Notes: generated from the letters alone by a model not told the origin. A stretch of DNA of 64,000 nucleotides from Paenibacillus sp. Root52 (GCF_001426865.1 NZ_LMFO01000030.1:259117-323116), one strand, 5' to 3'. Positions 51,646-61,838 are shown, numbered from the stretch's first letter. A program made the numbers and translations.

Positions 51646-52650
51646 ATGAAAAAGAGTTTGAACGGACTTTTGTTGATGTTAGTATTTGCACTCGTGCTAG
51701 CGGGGTGTGGTCAATCTACTAGCACAACTACTGATACAAGTAAGGCAGCGGATTCAGGCACTGCTCCGGCTGAAGAGACAGCAGGTCCTGTAACTGTGAA
51801 GCATAATCGTGGTGAGCTTAAATTAGACAAGCCAGCAGAGCGAGTTGTTACATTGGAATGGACCTATACCGAAGATGTGGTTGCTCTGGGCGTTCAGCCA
51901 GTAGGTAATGCAGACAACGCTAACTATAAAGTGTACGTGACTTCCGAAGCTGCTCTTGACGACAGTGTGACGGATATTGGAACACGCAGTGAGCCAAACT
52001 TGGAGGCCATTGCTGCCCTCAAACCCGATCTAATCATTGCAAATGCTGATAATAATAATGCTGTTTATGATCAACTGAATGCAATTGCACCAACGCTTGA
52101 ATTTGATCCATACAACGGCGATGGTTATAACTATGACAAAATGACAGAGATCTTCAATTCCATTGCGACTGCACTTGGAAAAGAGGATAAAGCAAAAGAA
52201 GTTCTTGCTGACCTTGATCAGCATTATGAAGAAGCGAAACAAAAGCTGGCTGATGCGGGTAAATCAGACTTCCACTTTGCACTGACACAAGCATTTACCT
52301 ATCAGAATGCTGCAAGCTTGCGTATGTTTACTGATAATTCAGTTGTTGTAGGCACTTTGGACAAAATTGGACTCGTTAATGACTGGCAGCCGGACAAATT
52401 GGAAGGATACGGATTCTCCACAGTGGGCATTGAATCCCTGTCTGCCGTACAAGATAGCAACTTCATTTATATCACACAGCCAGATGATGATGTGTTTGGC
52501 ACAGCAATGAAAGATAACTCTGTTTGGAATGGTCTGAACTTTGTTAAAGACAAACGAGTATATCAACTGGACAGCACAACATGGACATTTGGTGGGCCAA
52601 TCTCCTCCAAAGTTCTCGTTGATGGAGTCGTTGGAGCGATTACGAAATGA
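51646..52650 (+). CDS. Iron-siderophore binding lipoprotein, operon with fused permease
   Basis: This 334-residue lipoprotein has a lipobox LVLAGC (about 15-20), a Ser/Thr-rich linker, and the type III binding fold (KHNRGELKLDKPAERVVTLE; LEAIAALKPDLIIA; YDQLNAIAPTLEF). It would deliver a ferric siderophore to the permease encoded next. ATG 51646 follows GGGGAG at about 9; the reading frame is open 14 codons upstream. Its TGA overlaps the permease ATG (ATGA), so the two are translationally coupled. The promoter and Fur box are strong. Confidence 0.93.
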   Translation: MKKSLNGLLLMLVFALVLAGCGQSTSTTTDTSKAADSGTAPAEETAGPVTVKHNRGELKLDKPAERVVTLEWTYTEDVVALGVQPVGNADNANYKVYVTSEAALDDSVTDIGTRSEPNLEAIAALKPDLIIANADNNNAVYDQLNAIAPTLEFDPYNGDGYNYDKMTEIFNSIATALGKEDKAKEVLADLDQHYEEAKQKLADAGKSDFHFALTQAFTYQNAASLRMFTDNSVVVGTLDKIGLVNDWQPDKLEGYGFSTVGIESLSAVQDSNFIYITQPDDDVFGTAMKDNSVWNGLNFVKDKRVYQLDSTTWTFGGPISSKVLVDGVVGAITK

Positions 52651-54692
52651 GTTCGGTTCAAGCTAAGCCAGCGGTGAACTGGCGCACAATAAGCATCTAT
52701 GGGGGCGGTTTAACCGCTCTCATCGTGCTTTTTTTTGTAAGCCTTTGTTATGGAGAGGCAGCCATTCCATTGCAGACTGTTGTCGATTCTCTGATGGGTA
52801 AGCAGAATACATTAGAGCATAATATGATCTGGGATCTGCGTATGCCCCGAACCGTTATCGGTATTCTTGCAGGCGGAGCATTAGCTGTAGCAGGGGCTTT
52901 ACTGCAAACGATTACGCGTAACCCGCTGGCTGCGTCAGATACATTAGGTATTAATGCGGGAGCATATTTTATCGTGGTACTCGGAGCGATTTTATTTCCA
53001 GGTTTACTCAGTCAGTCTCCCTTCTTATTTGCTGCTTTAGGTGGATTGGTAGCTGCATTTGCAGCTTATTTCATGGGCGGTGGCAGAGCTTCAAGCCCGG
53101 TTCGACTAGCATTATCAGGTATGATTGTATCAATGGTACTTGGTTCATTCACGAGTGCATTACATATTTTCTTCTCTATGGAAACACAGGGGTTATTCCT
53201 CTGGGGCTCCGGAACACTTGTGCAAAATGATTGGAGTGGCGTAGCCTATGCTTGGCCTTGGGTGATCGGTATTACACTCCTTGCTCTGGTGTTATCCCGG
53301 CAGTGGGACATGTTAGAGCTGGATGAATCAACCGCTTCCTCATTAGGGCAGAAGGTTGGGTTGGCTCGTGCAGGTGGTTTGCTTCTCGCCGTATTGCTGG
53401 CAGCAGTAATCGTCAGTGTTATTGGACCAAACGGTTTTGTTGGATTGGTTGCACCACATCTCGTTCGACTAAGTGGAGTGCGTTCTAATCGTTTATTATT
53501 ACCGGGTGTTTTTATATGGGGTGCTGCGCTGCTCATCGGTGCTGACGTACTTGCCAAAATGGTACATAACTCCAGTATGGAGCTGCCAACGGGTGCTGTA
53601 ATGGCGATCATTGGGGCACCATGGTTAATCTGGCTGGTGCTTACCCGGATGAAAGCAGCGAATGGCGGGGGTATGACTACCTCGATGAGTACAGGCTCGC
53701 GTCGCCGCTGGGCTTTTGGTCCATTGGCGGTTGTATTTAGTGCCGCCACGATACTTCTGATTCTGGTTAGTACAATGTTTGGTGGGATGCGTATTCCACT
53801 AGGTGATCTAATACCGAGTCTATTCACGTCAGATGGGTTGTTTTCCGGCATAATCCAGTTGCGTATTCCACGTACCCTTGTTGCTGCAGGTGCTGGAGCT
53901 GCACTGGCAATTAGCGGTGTATTGATCCAGATGGCGGTACGTAATCCACTGGCGGACGCTTCCATCGTGGGGGTATCCTCAGGCGCAGGTCTCGGAGCGA
54001 TGATGGTCATGATTCTCTGGCCAGGTCTACCCGTGTTTTTGCTGCCGATCGCAGCAATTATCGGTGCAGGTATCGCTGCAACAGTCGTGTTCTCCCTCTC
54101 GTGGAAGAAAGGATTAAATCCTTCTGCGGTCGTGTTGCTAGGAATTGCGATGTCCGCCATTGCTGGCGCAGGTATCCAGATTCTAATCGTGCGTGGCGCG
54201 GTATATGGAAGCAGCGGATATATCTGGCTGACAGGCAGCACGTATGCGCGCACTTGGGAACAGGTGAGAGTCATCGGTCTATTTTTAGTCATTCTCATAC
54301 CGATTGCCTGGTGGCTTGCTCGTCGATTTGAATTGTTAGTATTTGATGATAATAGTGCGTCAGGACTTGGTTTAGGTGTACGCCGAACACGGTTAATGGC
54401 TATGGCAACAGGTGTGTTGTTGGCAGCCGGTGCTGTCGCATGTGTAGGTACGGTCGGCTTTATCGGTCTGATTGCACCACATATGGTTCGATTACTTACT
54501 GGACATAAGTTAAGACGCTCGATGTTTTTGTCTGCCTTGGTTGGTGCGGTTATGTTGGTATTGGCAGACACGATTGGTAGAACGGTTATGGCACCAACGG
54601 AGATCCCATCAGGCATACTGATCGCGCTCATTGGTACACCTTATTTCCTTTACCTAATGTATCGCTCCAACTGGCGCAAGTCGATCAAGTAA
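52647..54692 (+). CDS. Fused FecCD-type iron-siderophore permease (FhuB-like)
   Basis: This 681-residue membrane protein holds two tandem FecCD permease domains in one chain, the FhuB arrangement, with about 20 membrane helices. The first half has LRMPRTVIGILAGGALAVAG and IGPNGFVGLVAPHLVRL; the second repeats them as LRIPRTLVAAGAGAALAISG and VGFIGLIAPHMVRLL. Each half carries the loop that contacts the ATPase. It overlaps the binding protein by four bases (ATGA). No ATPase follows; the operon ends at a terminator at 54751, so the ATPase must come from elsewhere, as with FhuC-type shared ATPases. Confidence 0.94.
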   Translation: MSSVQAKPAVNWRTISIYGGGLTALIVLFFVSLCYGEAAIPLQTVVDSLMGKQNTLEHNMIWDLRMPRTVIGILAGGALAVAGALLQTITRNPLAASDTLGINAGAYFIVVLGAILFPGLLSQSPFLFAALGGLVAAFAAYFMGGGRASSPVRLALSGMIVSMVLGSFTSALHIFFSMETQGLFLWGSGTLVQNDWSGVAYAWPWVIGITLLALVLSRQWDMLELDESTASSLGQKVGLARAGGLLLAVLLAAVIVSVIGPNGFVGLVAPHLVRLSGVRSNRLLLPGVFIWGAALLIGADVLAKMVHNSSMELPTGAVMAIIGAPWLIWLVLTRMKAANGGGMTTSMSTGSRRRWAFGPLAVVFSAATILLILVSTMFGGMRIPLGDLIPSLFTSDGLFSGIIQLRIPRTLVAAGAGAALAISGVLIQMAVRNPLADASIVGVSSGAGLGAMMVMILWPGLPVFLLPIAAIIGAGIAATVVFSLSWKKGLNPSAVVLLGIAMSAIAGAGIQILIVRGAVYGSSGYIWLTGSTYARTWEQVRVIGLFLVILIPIAWWLARRFELLVFDDNSASGLGLGVRRTRLMAMATGVLLAAGAVACVGTVGFIGLIAPHMVRLLTGHKLRRSMFLSALVGAVMLVLADTIGRTVMAPTEIPSGILIALIGTPYFLYLMYRSNWRKSIK

Positions 54693-54750
54693 GAGTTAGA
54701 TCAGGACATGGACATTCCATCCTAGTATGTATATATGTAAAATAACCTTG

Positions 54751-54776
54751 CAGCCCGCTCATGTAGCGGGCTGTTC
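54751..54776 (+). terminator. Terminator after permease operon
   Basis: CAGCCCGCT pairs with AGCGGGCTG around a five-base loop, followed by TTCT. Confidence 0.8.
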
Positions 54777-54790
54777 TGCGTAGACAGCAA

Positions 54791-54843
54791 AGAAGAGAAG
54801 CACTGTGATTCCCTATACAGGGCAATCGTGCTTCTCTTCTTCG
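54791..54843 (-). terminator. Terminator of aminotransferase gene
   Basis: GAAGAGAAGCAC pairs with GTGCTTCTCTTC, with more pairing inside (GATT/AATC), 13 bases beyond the aminotransferase stop. T follows moderately on the minus strand. Confidence 0.7.
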
Positions 54844-54855
54844 TTGTTGCTGTAT

Positions 54856-56031
54856 TTAGTTGTTAGGATTTAAGATCCCACTGGCTTCTACGTATTGAAG
54901 TGCTTGTTCTAACTGTTCTTGACTCTGCACTAGAGCCAGTCTGACATATCCTTCACCAGAAGGACCAAACGCGCTACCTGGGGTAACAATTACGCCTGTT
55001 TGGTTAACGAGATCTGTGGCGAACTGTTCTGAAGACTTGTAGTGCGCAGGAATCCGCGTCCAGATGAACATTGTCGCTTCCGGCTTCGCGATATGCCAAC
55101 CGAGTCTACTGAAGCCTTCGCACAGGATATCCCGGCGTTCCTCATAAATGGCTCTTACCTGTTCAACTTGTGACTGGTCTCCGGTAATGGCTGCAATTGC
55201 GGCTCTCTGAATGGGTAGAAACATGCCATAATCCATGTTGGACTTTAATTTCTTAAGCACAGAGACAACCGATGCGTTACCTACACAGAAACCAATTCTT
55301 GCGCCAGCAAGTCCATAGGTTTTGGACAAGGAATTGAATTCGATACCTACGTCCATGGCGCCGGGCAGGGAGAGGAAGCTCCCACAAGTCTTTCCATCAA
55401 ATACAAGTTCGCTATAAGCATTGTCATGAAGAACTATAATATTATGCTTTTTGGCAAAGGCAATCAGATCCACATAGAATTGCTCCGGTGCCATCGCTGT
55501 AGTTGGATTGTTAGGGTAAGAAACCAGCATGAATTTCGCACGGGCTGCGATGTCTGCTGGAATATCCTCTAGCTGAATGACATATCCGTGTTCTTCTTGT
55601 TGCGACATATAATACAGTTCAGCTCCAGCAAGCAAAGGCTCATCTGCGAATACCGGGTAACATGGATCAGGAACAAGAACCAAATCTCCTTCATCAACGA
55701 TGGATAGGGAAATATGAGCAAGCCCTTCTTGTGAGCCGAGTAAGGAACAGATTTGTGTTTTTGGATCTAAATCTACATTATAACGCTGTTTGTACCATGT
55801 ACTGGCTGCTTGCAATAGTTCACTCTGGTCATTTACTGCATAAATGTAGTTTTGGGGATCTGCCGCAGCTTCGCACAGTGCTGTGATGATATGGGGGGCA
55901 GGCGGGATATTAGGTGTCCCCACGCTAAGATCAATCACCGCTTGCCCCTTCTCTAACCGTTCGCGCTTGATTTCGAGCAAACGGGTGAAGATCCCCTCAC
56001 TAAAGTGGTTCATACGTTTTGCAAATTCCAT
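54856..56031 (-). CDS. PLP-dependent aminotransferase (class I/II)
   Basis: This 391-residue cytoplasmic enzyme is a fold-type I aminotransferase, most like the LL-diaminopimelate/aspartate aminotransferase branch. The PLP lysine is in NSLSKTYGLAGARIG, with SYPNNPTTA binding the cofactor region and an arginine near the end (YVRLALV). The substrate is probably a 2-oxo acid or diaminopimelate-related amine; I cannot decide which. ATG 56031 follows GGAGGAT by 8 bases; 11 codons upstream are open but lack a site. It stands alone between two terminators. Confidence 0.9.
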   Translation of the reverse strand: MEFAKRMNHFSEGIFTRLLEIKRERLEKGQAVIDLSVGTPNIPPAPHIITALCEAAADPQNYIYAVNDQSELLQAASTWYKQRYNVDLDPKTQICSLLGSQEGLAHISLSIVDEGDLVLVPDPCYPVFADEPLLAGAELYYMSQQEEHGYVIQLEDIPADIAARAKFMLVSYPNNPTTAMAPEQFYVDLIAFAKKHNIIVLHDNAYSELVFDGKTCGSFLSLPGAMDVGIEFNSLSKTYGLAGARIGFCVGNASVVSVLKKLKSNMDYGMFLPIQRAAIAAITGDQSQVEQVRAIYEERRDILCEGFSRLGWHIAKPEATMFIWTRIPAHYKSSEQFATDLVNQTGVIVTPGSAFGPSGEGYVRLALVQSQEQLEQALQYVEASGILNPNN

Positions 56032-56135
56032 GATGTTGTATCCTCCATTCCTCATCGTACACATATCTATCTATAATAGATGGACTGGGCGTAAATGAGA
56101 AGAGGAGACGGGTATGATACCGTAATACAGATCGT

Positions 56136-58205
56136 TTATTCGACTTTGAACTGTTTAAGTTCCTCTTGCAATTTGCTGGATAGTTGATTCAACTGTTTGG
56201 ATAAGTCAGCAACCTGCTCAATACTATCTAGCTGTTCTTGCGTGCTGGCACTAACCTCTTCGGTAGAAGCTGAATTTTCTTCGGTAGTGGAAGAGATGAT
56301 CTCCAATGCCTGCAAAATTTCATCTTTGTGCTTATGCACATTAGCGGTATTTGTACTGATCTGAATCATGCGCAATTTCAAATCTTCCAAGTCTTTGTTA
56401 ATGCTGAAGAATACCTGCTTCGTATCCTCTACGGATTTCGCATTTTCCTCCGCGATTTTCATGCCACGTGCAGTATGCTCAACCGATGTGGTTGTTTTTT
56501 CTTCAATCACACGTACTTTTTTATAAATCTCCTGGGTCGCAAGTGCGGTCTGTTCAGCAAGCTTACGTACTTCTCCCGCCACAACGGCGAATCCTCGACC
56601 TTGTTCTCCTGCACGTGCCGCCTCAATGGAAGCATTGAGTGCAAGCAGGTTGGTCTGTGTTGCAATCTGATTAACCGTGTCCACGAAGCTGGAAATCTCA
56701 TGACGGCTCTGGTCAATTTCTTGAATAATGGATGAGATAGCTTGTGTGGAGCTATGGTTCTCTTCGGCCCATTGGGATAGCTGCTCCACTACAGTTAATC
56801 CTTGTCCACTTTGATCAGCCGAGGTCTGTACCATCGTTTCAATGGCTTGAGCATCGGATGCGATTTCATCGATCTGGCTTGATAACGATCCTGTTTTACG
56901 TAAAATGTTCTCTGTCTCAATCGACTGATAGTTGGTTGCGTTCGCAATCTCATTAATGGCTGTACTTGTATCATTCATCGTTGTCGCCGTTCTAGAAGAG
57001 ATCGACTGTAGATCGGTAGAGGACTGATTCAGTACATGAGCGGAGCTGCCTACGATTTGTAGCATGCCTTGAATTTTTTGCACCATCGTATTAATGCCGC
57101 GAGATATTTGACCTATCTCATTATTCGCTTGAGCATCCAGTTGAATCGTTAAGTCCCCTTGCTCAATCAATTTGATCTTCGCGAGCAGTTGTGGAATGGA
57201 TCTTAACAGATAACGAAGCATAATGTAGCAGATGATAACCAGTAAAATGGTAGCTGCAGCAAATCCGCTAAGCGTAATCCAGGTGAACGTCTTCAGTTCT
57301 TCAAGAACCTCTTTCTCAGATATCGTCAGACCTACCGCCCATCCGGTATCTTTACTAGTGGCATAACCAATATAACGACGTTCCCCATTGTCGTCTGTAA
57401 TAAGCTGTACACCGGATTCCCCAGCGATCATCTTCTTACCGATTTCCCCCAGGTCGCTAGTGCTGTCCGTGATGTTTTCTTTTAAGACTTTCTCCTCATC
57501 CGGGTGGTACAGAATCTCTCCTGTCTTGGAAACCAGTATGGAATAGCCCGTGTTCCCAAGAGAATAGCTTTCCATAATAGCAGGAATGTCTTTGAATGCG
57601 ATATCCGCTGCGGCAAACCCGATGAGTTGATTGTTATCTTTGATCGGATAGAAAATGCCCATCAGTACATTACCTGCTGCGATATCGATGTATGGATCTG
57701 AATAGTACAGTCCGTCTGTAGCTCGAATAGGCTCATAATAGGGACGAGTCTGAATATCAAAATCCGGCGCGGAAGAGACGCCATCATTTTGCAGCCAGAA
57801 TCCCTTTCCTTCAATACCTGCGATCCAAGCATCGGCAAATGAAGGCTCTTCTTTGACAATTGCTGCTAAGGTTGCCTGTGTCTCTTCAGCATGTGGAGAG
57901 GTTGTCGCCACTTCTGCTGATTCGGTGGTTTCGATATATTGTTGAAAAAGTGTATTCGTTGACATCTGTTTCACGAGTGATCCTTTTTCTTTAAACATCG
58001 CATCAAATTCACTGACAATAGCCTGTGTCTTGGTCTGTAGCATAGATTCCTGTTGTTTGATCAGGATACTCCGTGTACTCGAAAACATAAATGTGCCAAG
58101 AACGGTGAAGACGACTACGATAATAATTAACAATACAATAGATACTGTGTTGGCGATGCTAGTTACTCTGGCATCGTTAGATCCCCGTTTCAACATTTTT
58201 TTCAT
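56136..58205 (-). CDS. Chemoreceptor with double Cache sensor and HAMP
   Basis: This 689-residue methyl-accepting chemotaxis protein has a membrane helix (about 22-43), a dCache extracellular sensor (about 45-300), a second helix (about 310-335), a HAMP domain (about 335-390), and the signalling domain with the conserved tip VNQIATQTNLLALNASIEAA. In the sensor, TRPYYEPIRATDGLYYSDPY resembles the R-x-x-Y/W-Y part of the amino-acid-binding dCache motif, and AAADIAFKDI follows. Ligands are unknown. AGATGGAAC precedes the ATG at a poor spacing. Its promoter is not clear. Confidence 0.93.
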   Translation of the reverse strand: MKKMLKRGSNDARVTSIANTVSIVLLIIIVVVFTVLGTFMFSSTRSILIKQQESMLQTKTQAIVSEFDAMFKEKGSLVKQMSTNTLFQQYIETTESAEVATTSPHAEETQATLAAIVKEEPSFADAWIAGIEGKGFWLQNDGVSSAPDFDIQTRPYYEPIRATDGLYYSDPYIDIAAGNVLMGIFYPIKDNNQLIGFAAADIAFKDIPAIMESYSLGNTGYSILVSKTGEILYHPDEEKVLKENITDSTSDLGEIGKKMIAGESGVQLITDDNGERRYIGYATSKDTGWAVGLTISEKEVLEELKTFTWITLSGFAAATILLVIICYIMLRYLLRSIPQLLAKIKLIEQGDLTIQLDAQANNEIGQISRGINTMVQKIQGMLQIVGSSAHVLNQSSTDLQSISSRTATTMNDTSTAINEIANATNYQSIETENILRKTGSLSSQIDEIASDAQAIETMVQTSADQSGQGLTVVEQLSQWAEENHSSTQAISSIIQEIDQSRHEISSFVDTVNQIATQTNLLALNASIEAARAGEQGRGFAVVAGEVRKLAEQTALATQEIYKKVRVIEEKTTTSVEHTARGMKIAEENAKSVEDTKQVFFSINKDLEDLKLRMIQISTNTANVHKHKDEILQALEIISSTTEENSASTEEVSASTQEQLDSIEQVADLSKQLNQLSSKLQEELKQFKVE

Positions 58206-58385
58206 GTTCCATCTCCCAGATGATTATTAAGCTAAATGCTCCTAAGTATATGTCGGAAAAATAAATAGATTTATGTAGGTTTTTATAGGTTGTACGAAAA
58301 AAAATGAAAGGGTCTAGATCGTGTCTACGAGGGCAGAGTTCCTTCATATTTGTGCAATAAAGTGATGAACCTTTTTATCGCCATC

Positions 58386-58414
58386 TAACAATTGGAACCT
58401 CGTTTGACCGATAT
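58386..58414 (+). promoter_or_regulatory. Possible sigma-D promoter of second chemoreceptor
   Basis: ACCGATAT (58407-58414) matches seven of eight bases of the sigma-D -10. TAAC (58386-58389) is a near -35, but the spacer of 17 is longer than the usual 15. Confidence 0.4.
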
Positions 58415-58467
58415 ATAGTTATCACGATGTGAAATTTAAGTCATATGAACAAAGTGGGGGAGTACAC

Positions 58468-60213
58468 ATGGTACAAAAATCATTACATAGTGAATCCAAG
58501 AGGAGGGGAATTAAACATCTGAGGTTAACGACAACCTTGATCTTGATGCTCGCGGTTAGTTTAGTGGGGTTATTTATCTTATTCCTGTCCGGAATATTCG
58601 GTATGAATGAGGTAAAAGAGGGGCAGGGGAAGCTCTACACCGATCGCTTCCTGCATCAGACGAACATTCTGGAGATCAAAGCGGACTTCTATAATATGCG
58701 AGCTAATTATACGAAGCTTCTCGACAAACAAGAGTATACGGATAAGCAATATGAGCAAGTTCAGAAAAATAAGAGCAATGTTATGGCTGGAATGGATGAG
58801 TTCTCCGCACGATCATTAGATCCAACAGAACAAGAGATTTTTACTGATCTACAGGCTAAACTGGAAGTCTATGACCAGGACATCGAACGAATCATGGACG
58901 TGAAGAAAACAACGGGAACTTACGATGATGAAGAGAGAAATCGAATTAACAAAAGCAGTACAGTCATTGTAGAAACGATCACCAAGCTAAGTACATACAT
59001 CGAAGAAGAATCCGCGAAGCTGTACGATGCAGCTCAGGAAACGATTAGAGAAAAAGCGGTTTTACTTAGTATTGTGTTGATATCTTCATTTGCTATTCTA
59101 GGGGCTGTCTCGTTTATCACGATTCGAAATATTATTCTACGGATGCGTGCGATCAATCACTACTGTGCTGAAGTGACGCAGGGTAATTTGACAGCTACCC
59201 TCGATCCGAACATACTCCAAGGCAATAACGAGATTAGTGTCATTGCACGTGGAATCCATTCCATGACGGGAGCTACTTCAACGGTCATTACGAGTGTGGT
59301 TCAAGAGTCTCGTCAGATCAACGAGATGAGTGATCTCACCAACCAAAATATGTCGGAGCTTAACGAGCGTATCCGGGAAGTATCTGCTACCGTGGAAGAG
59401 TTATCAGCTACGATGGAAGAGACCTCGGCATATACTGAAAATATGAATCAATCGGTTAATGAGGTGCTTCGAGCTACAGAATATATCTCTTCTCGTACGA
59501 AGGAAGAGGCAGAGTTGGCGAACGTTACCAGCGACAAAGCCGAGGCTCTGAAGCAGGAGGCTAGTGAATCTAGTAAGGCTGCCCAAGATATGTACACAAG
59601 TGCAAGTGCGAAAATGAATGAAGCATTGGAACGTGCCAATGCGGTTGACCAGATTAGTGTATTATCCCAATCTATTCTGGATATTACGGCGCAAACCAAC
59701 TTGCTCGCATTAAATGCTTCCATTGAAGCTGCTCGTGCAGGAGAGGCAGGCAGAGGATTTGCCGTTGTGGCTGAGGAGATTCGCAAATTGGCAGATGGCT
59801 CTAGAGTAGCGGCAGATCAGATTCGGCATGTCACCAGTGAAGTTACCGAATCGGTTGCTCATCTATCCTCTAGCGCTAAGGAAATGCTTGCGTTTATGTA
59901 TAATCAGGTGGGAAGCGACTATCAGCTATTGGAAAATACGGCCGGGCAGTACTACAACAATGCAGTGGATCAAGCCAATACCGTTAACGATCTTCATAAG
60001 ACGGCTCAAGAGGTAAAAGAAACGGTTGATACGCTCGTACGTGCGATTCATGAGATCGCAACGGCTAGTGAGCAATCCGCTGCATCAAGTCAGCATATTG
60101 CTGAACACATGGTGTCCTCTACGGAGCAATCGTTGCAGGTAGCTGACCAGTCGGATCAAGTGAAGGAAAGTGCTTCGCGTCTAAACGATCTTGTGAAAGG
60201 GTTTAAAGTATAG
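58468..60213 (+). CDS. Chemoreceptor with four-helix-bundle sensor
   Basis: This 581-residue methyl-accepting chemotaxis protein has two membrane helices (about 25-45 and 195-220) around a helical sensor (about 50-190: DRFLHQTNILEIKADFYNMR; NYTKLLDKQEYTDKQYEQVQ) of the 4HB_MCP type. A HAMP domain and the signalling domain follow, with LDITAQTNLLALNASIEAAR and GRGFAVVAEEIRKLADGS. ATG 58468 follows GGGGGAG by 5 bases; 13 codons upstream are open. It is divergent from the dCache receptor at 58205, so the two share a promoter region. Confidence 0.93.
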   Translation: MVQKSLHSESKRRGIKHLRLTTTLILMLAVSLVGLFILFLSGIFGMNEVKEGQGKLYTDRFLHQTNILEIKADFYNMRANYTKLLDKQEYTDKQYEQVQKNKSNVMAGMDEFSARSLDPTEQEIFTDLQAKLEVYDQDIERIMDVKKTTGTYDDEERNRINKSSTVIVETITKLSTYIEEESAKLYDAAQETIREKAVLLSIVLISSFAILGAVSFITIRNIILRMRAINHYCAEVTQGNLTATLDPNILQGNNEISVIARGIHSMTGATSTVITSVVQESRQINEMSDLTNQNMSELNERIREVSATVEELSATMEETSAYTENMNQSVNEVLRATEYISSRTKEEAELANVTSDKAEALKQEASESSKAAQDMYTSASAKMNEALERANAVDQISVLSQSILDITAQTNLLALNASIEAARAGEAGRGFAVVAEEIRKLADGSRVAADQIRHVTSEVTESVAHLSSSAKEMLAFMYNQVGSDYQLLENTAGQYYNNAVDQANTVNDLHKTAQEVKETVDTLVRAIHEIATASEQSAASSQHIAEHMVSSTEQSLQVADQSDQVKESASRLNDLVKGFKV

Positions 60214-60255
60214 ACCTGCGTAAAAATGTGTTGCTTAATTGATATGTATAGAAAA

Positions 60256-60279
60256 AGAAATAGAAATAGAAATAGAAAT
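60256..60279 (+). repeat. (AGAAAT)4 tandem repeat
   Basis: Four exact copies of AGAAAT run from 60256 to 60279, in the leading side of the terminator after the chemoreceptor. It is noncoding. It could vary in copy number by slippage. Confidence 0.85.
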
Positions 60280-60347
60280 ACACCCTGTTGTACCGAATAT
60301 GAAGAGTCGAAGACCTTCGTGTGATTGGTAGACGGGTGTATTTTTTT
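60279..60347 (+). terminator. Terminator after second chemoreceptor
   Basis: TACACCC (60279-60285) pairs with GGGTGTA (60334-60340) across a structured loop with its own hairpin (GTCGAAGACCTTCG), followed by TTTTTTT. Confidence 0.75.
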
Positions 60348-60548
60348 GTGATAATTATTTGCTGCTGGACATCGGGAAAGCTCGAAGATGATACATTTGT
60401 GTGGCTGTTTCGGAGCTAACCAATTGATAGAAACTCAATATTGTACTTCTCAATGTTATCAGCCTCCTTTACAATTATAGGAAGTGATCTAAAATCGGTA
60501 AATTCTCATTTCAATAAATAATAATGGGTAAATGGAGGATGACGAACG

Positions 60549-61574
60549 ATGAGTGAAGTTTGGGCTGCATCAATGAGCGGGGTTCCCTGGACAATGGACA
60601 AGATGGATGACGCTGTGAGACATTTGCGGAATCGTGCGACGATCAGCTATGTAGTTGGAGTAGATAAGTTGCATGATCTCATTCAATTAGATCAACATGT
60701 ATTTGCGAGAAGACCGGATCTGATTTTGTACGTATCCCATGTGGAGAAGAACAGTCCTTCCTCAGAGGAAGTGTTAGCACAACTTGCAGAGTTGAAGCAT
60801 GTTACTGCGCTGAAGCTCCATCTTCAGCAGAGACAGGATTTGAATCCATTGAGTGCATTAGACCGCATGGATTATCTGGAGATTCATTCACCAAAAGGGC
60901 AATCCCTTGATTTTATTCGAAATTTCAAGTATTTAAAGTACCTGTCGCTTCATGGTAAATTCAATGATCTCTCACCGATCGAGGATTGTATCCGGTTGGA
61001 GACGCTTGTACTGAACTGCGCTATCGCGAAGCTTGATTTTGTTGTAGATCTACCCCTCTTAACGTACCTAGCTATAGACAGCTGTACCTTGAATGACTCA
61101 CTGGATGTCCTAGCTAGCTCAAACATTAGCATGCTGCGGTTATCTGCCATACGTAATTTAAGCAACATTGATGCGTTAGAAGCATTGCATAATTTGGTCT
61201 ATCTGCGGCTGTCCCTTCCCAAAGTAGAGCGTTTATGCGATCTCTCCAGGTTGAGCAACCTAAGGCAAGTTGAACTAGATTACATGAAATCATTGAAGGA
61301 TATCGATCATCTATGGAATGCAAACCAGTTGGAGGTGCTTGAATTAAAAGAGATTAATCCAAAGCTTGAGGCCGAGGCCTTTGACCGTATGGCGGAAATG
61401 GATCATTTACGACAGGTGGATTTTCGTTTTATGGATGTCAATAAAGGACGAATCGGCGCTTTGCGTAAACGAATGGTCGAAGCAGGTAAAGCGGATCTTC
61501 TCTATGAAAATATTCCAGAAGAAAATCGAATTCAATCGATGGCGCTTGCGCACCTATCTCGTGTGTTGATGTAG
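60549..61574 (+). CDS. Leucine-rich repeat protein, cytoplasmic
   Basis: This 341-residue protein has no signal peptide and about 8-9 leucine-rich repeats between about 85 and 290 (LNPLSALDRMDYLEIHSPKG; LSPIEDCIRLETLVLN; LSNIDALEALHNLVYLRLSL; LCDLSRLSNLRQVELD). The repeats are of the short 20-22 residue bacterial type seen in internalins, but without secretion or wall anchoring. It probably binds another protein. GGAGGATGACG precedes the ATG. The 335 bases upstream hold the repeat, a terminator and no other gene. Confidence 0.85.
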   Translation: MSEVWAASMSGVPWTMDKMDDAVRHLRNRATISYVVGVDKLHDLIQLDQHVFARRPDLILYVSHVEKNSPSSEEVLAQLAELKHVTALKLHLQQRQDLNPLSALDRMDYLEIHSPKGQSLDFIRNFKYLKYLSLHGKFNDLSPIEDCIRLETLVLNCAIAKLDFVVDLPLLTYLAIDSCTLNDSLDVLASSNISMLRLSAIRNLSNIDALEALHNLVYLRLSLPKVERLCDLSRLSNLRQVELDYMKSLKDIDHLWNANQLEVLELKEINPKLEAEAFDRMAEMDHLRQVDFRFMDVNKGRIGALRKRMVEAGKADLLYENIPEENRIQSMALAHLSRVLM

Positions 61575-61838
61575 CGTGATTATAATGGATTTTTCGACAA
61601 AATAGTTAAATTTCCCGAGAATAGCAGTTCCTTATTTTACAAATATATGTTATTATTTGGTCACGTATTATTCAATCAGCATAGATGATTAAGGGAATCT
61701 ATCGGTAAAGTTTGTTACCACTTTTATCTCCTTAAGTTAGTAGAAGGGAGGCTCCGTATTCTCCGAACGTTGATTGGATTTAATCATGGAACGGTTATGT
61801 AGGTGTGCATAAACTATTCATTTAAATGGAGGTTGGAC

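Noticed and set aside
53246..54631. Long minus-strand ORF (461 codons) inside the fused permease
   Set aside because: It is the antisense of a clear FecCD permease, with low-complexity Ala/Pro/Thr/Ile composition and no RBS. The plus-strand gene explains the open frame.
60256..60279. CRISPR-like repeat
   Set aside because: It is a simple (AGAAAT)4 run with no spacers.
61765..61786. FNR-like site before the GH5 gene
   Set aside because: TTGAT and ATCA halves are eight bases apart instead of four, so it is not a standard box.
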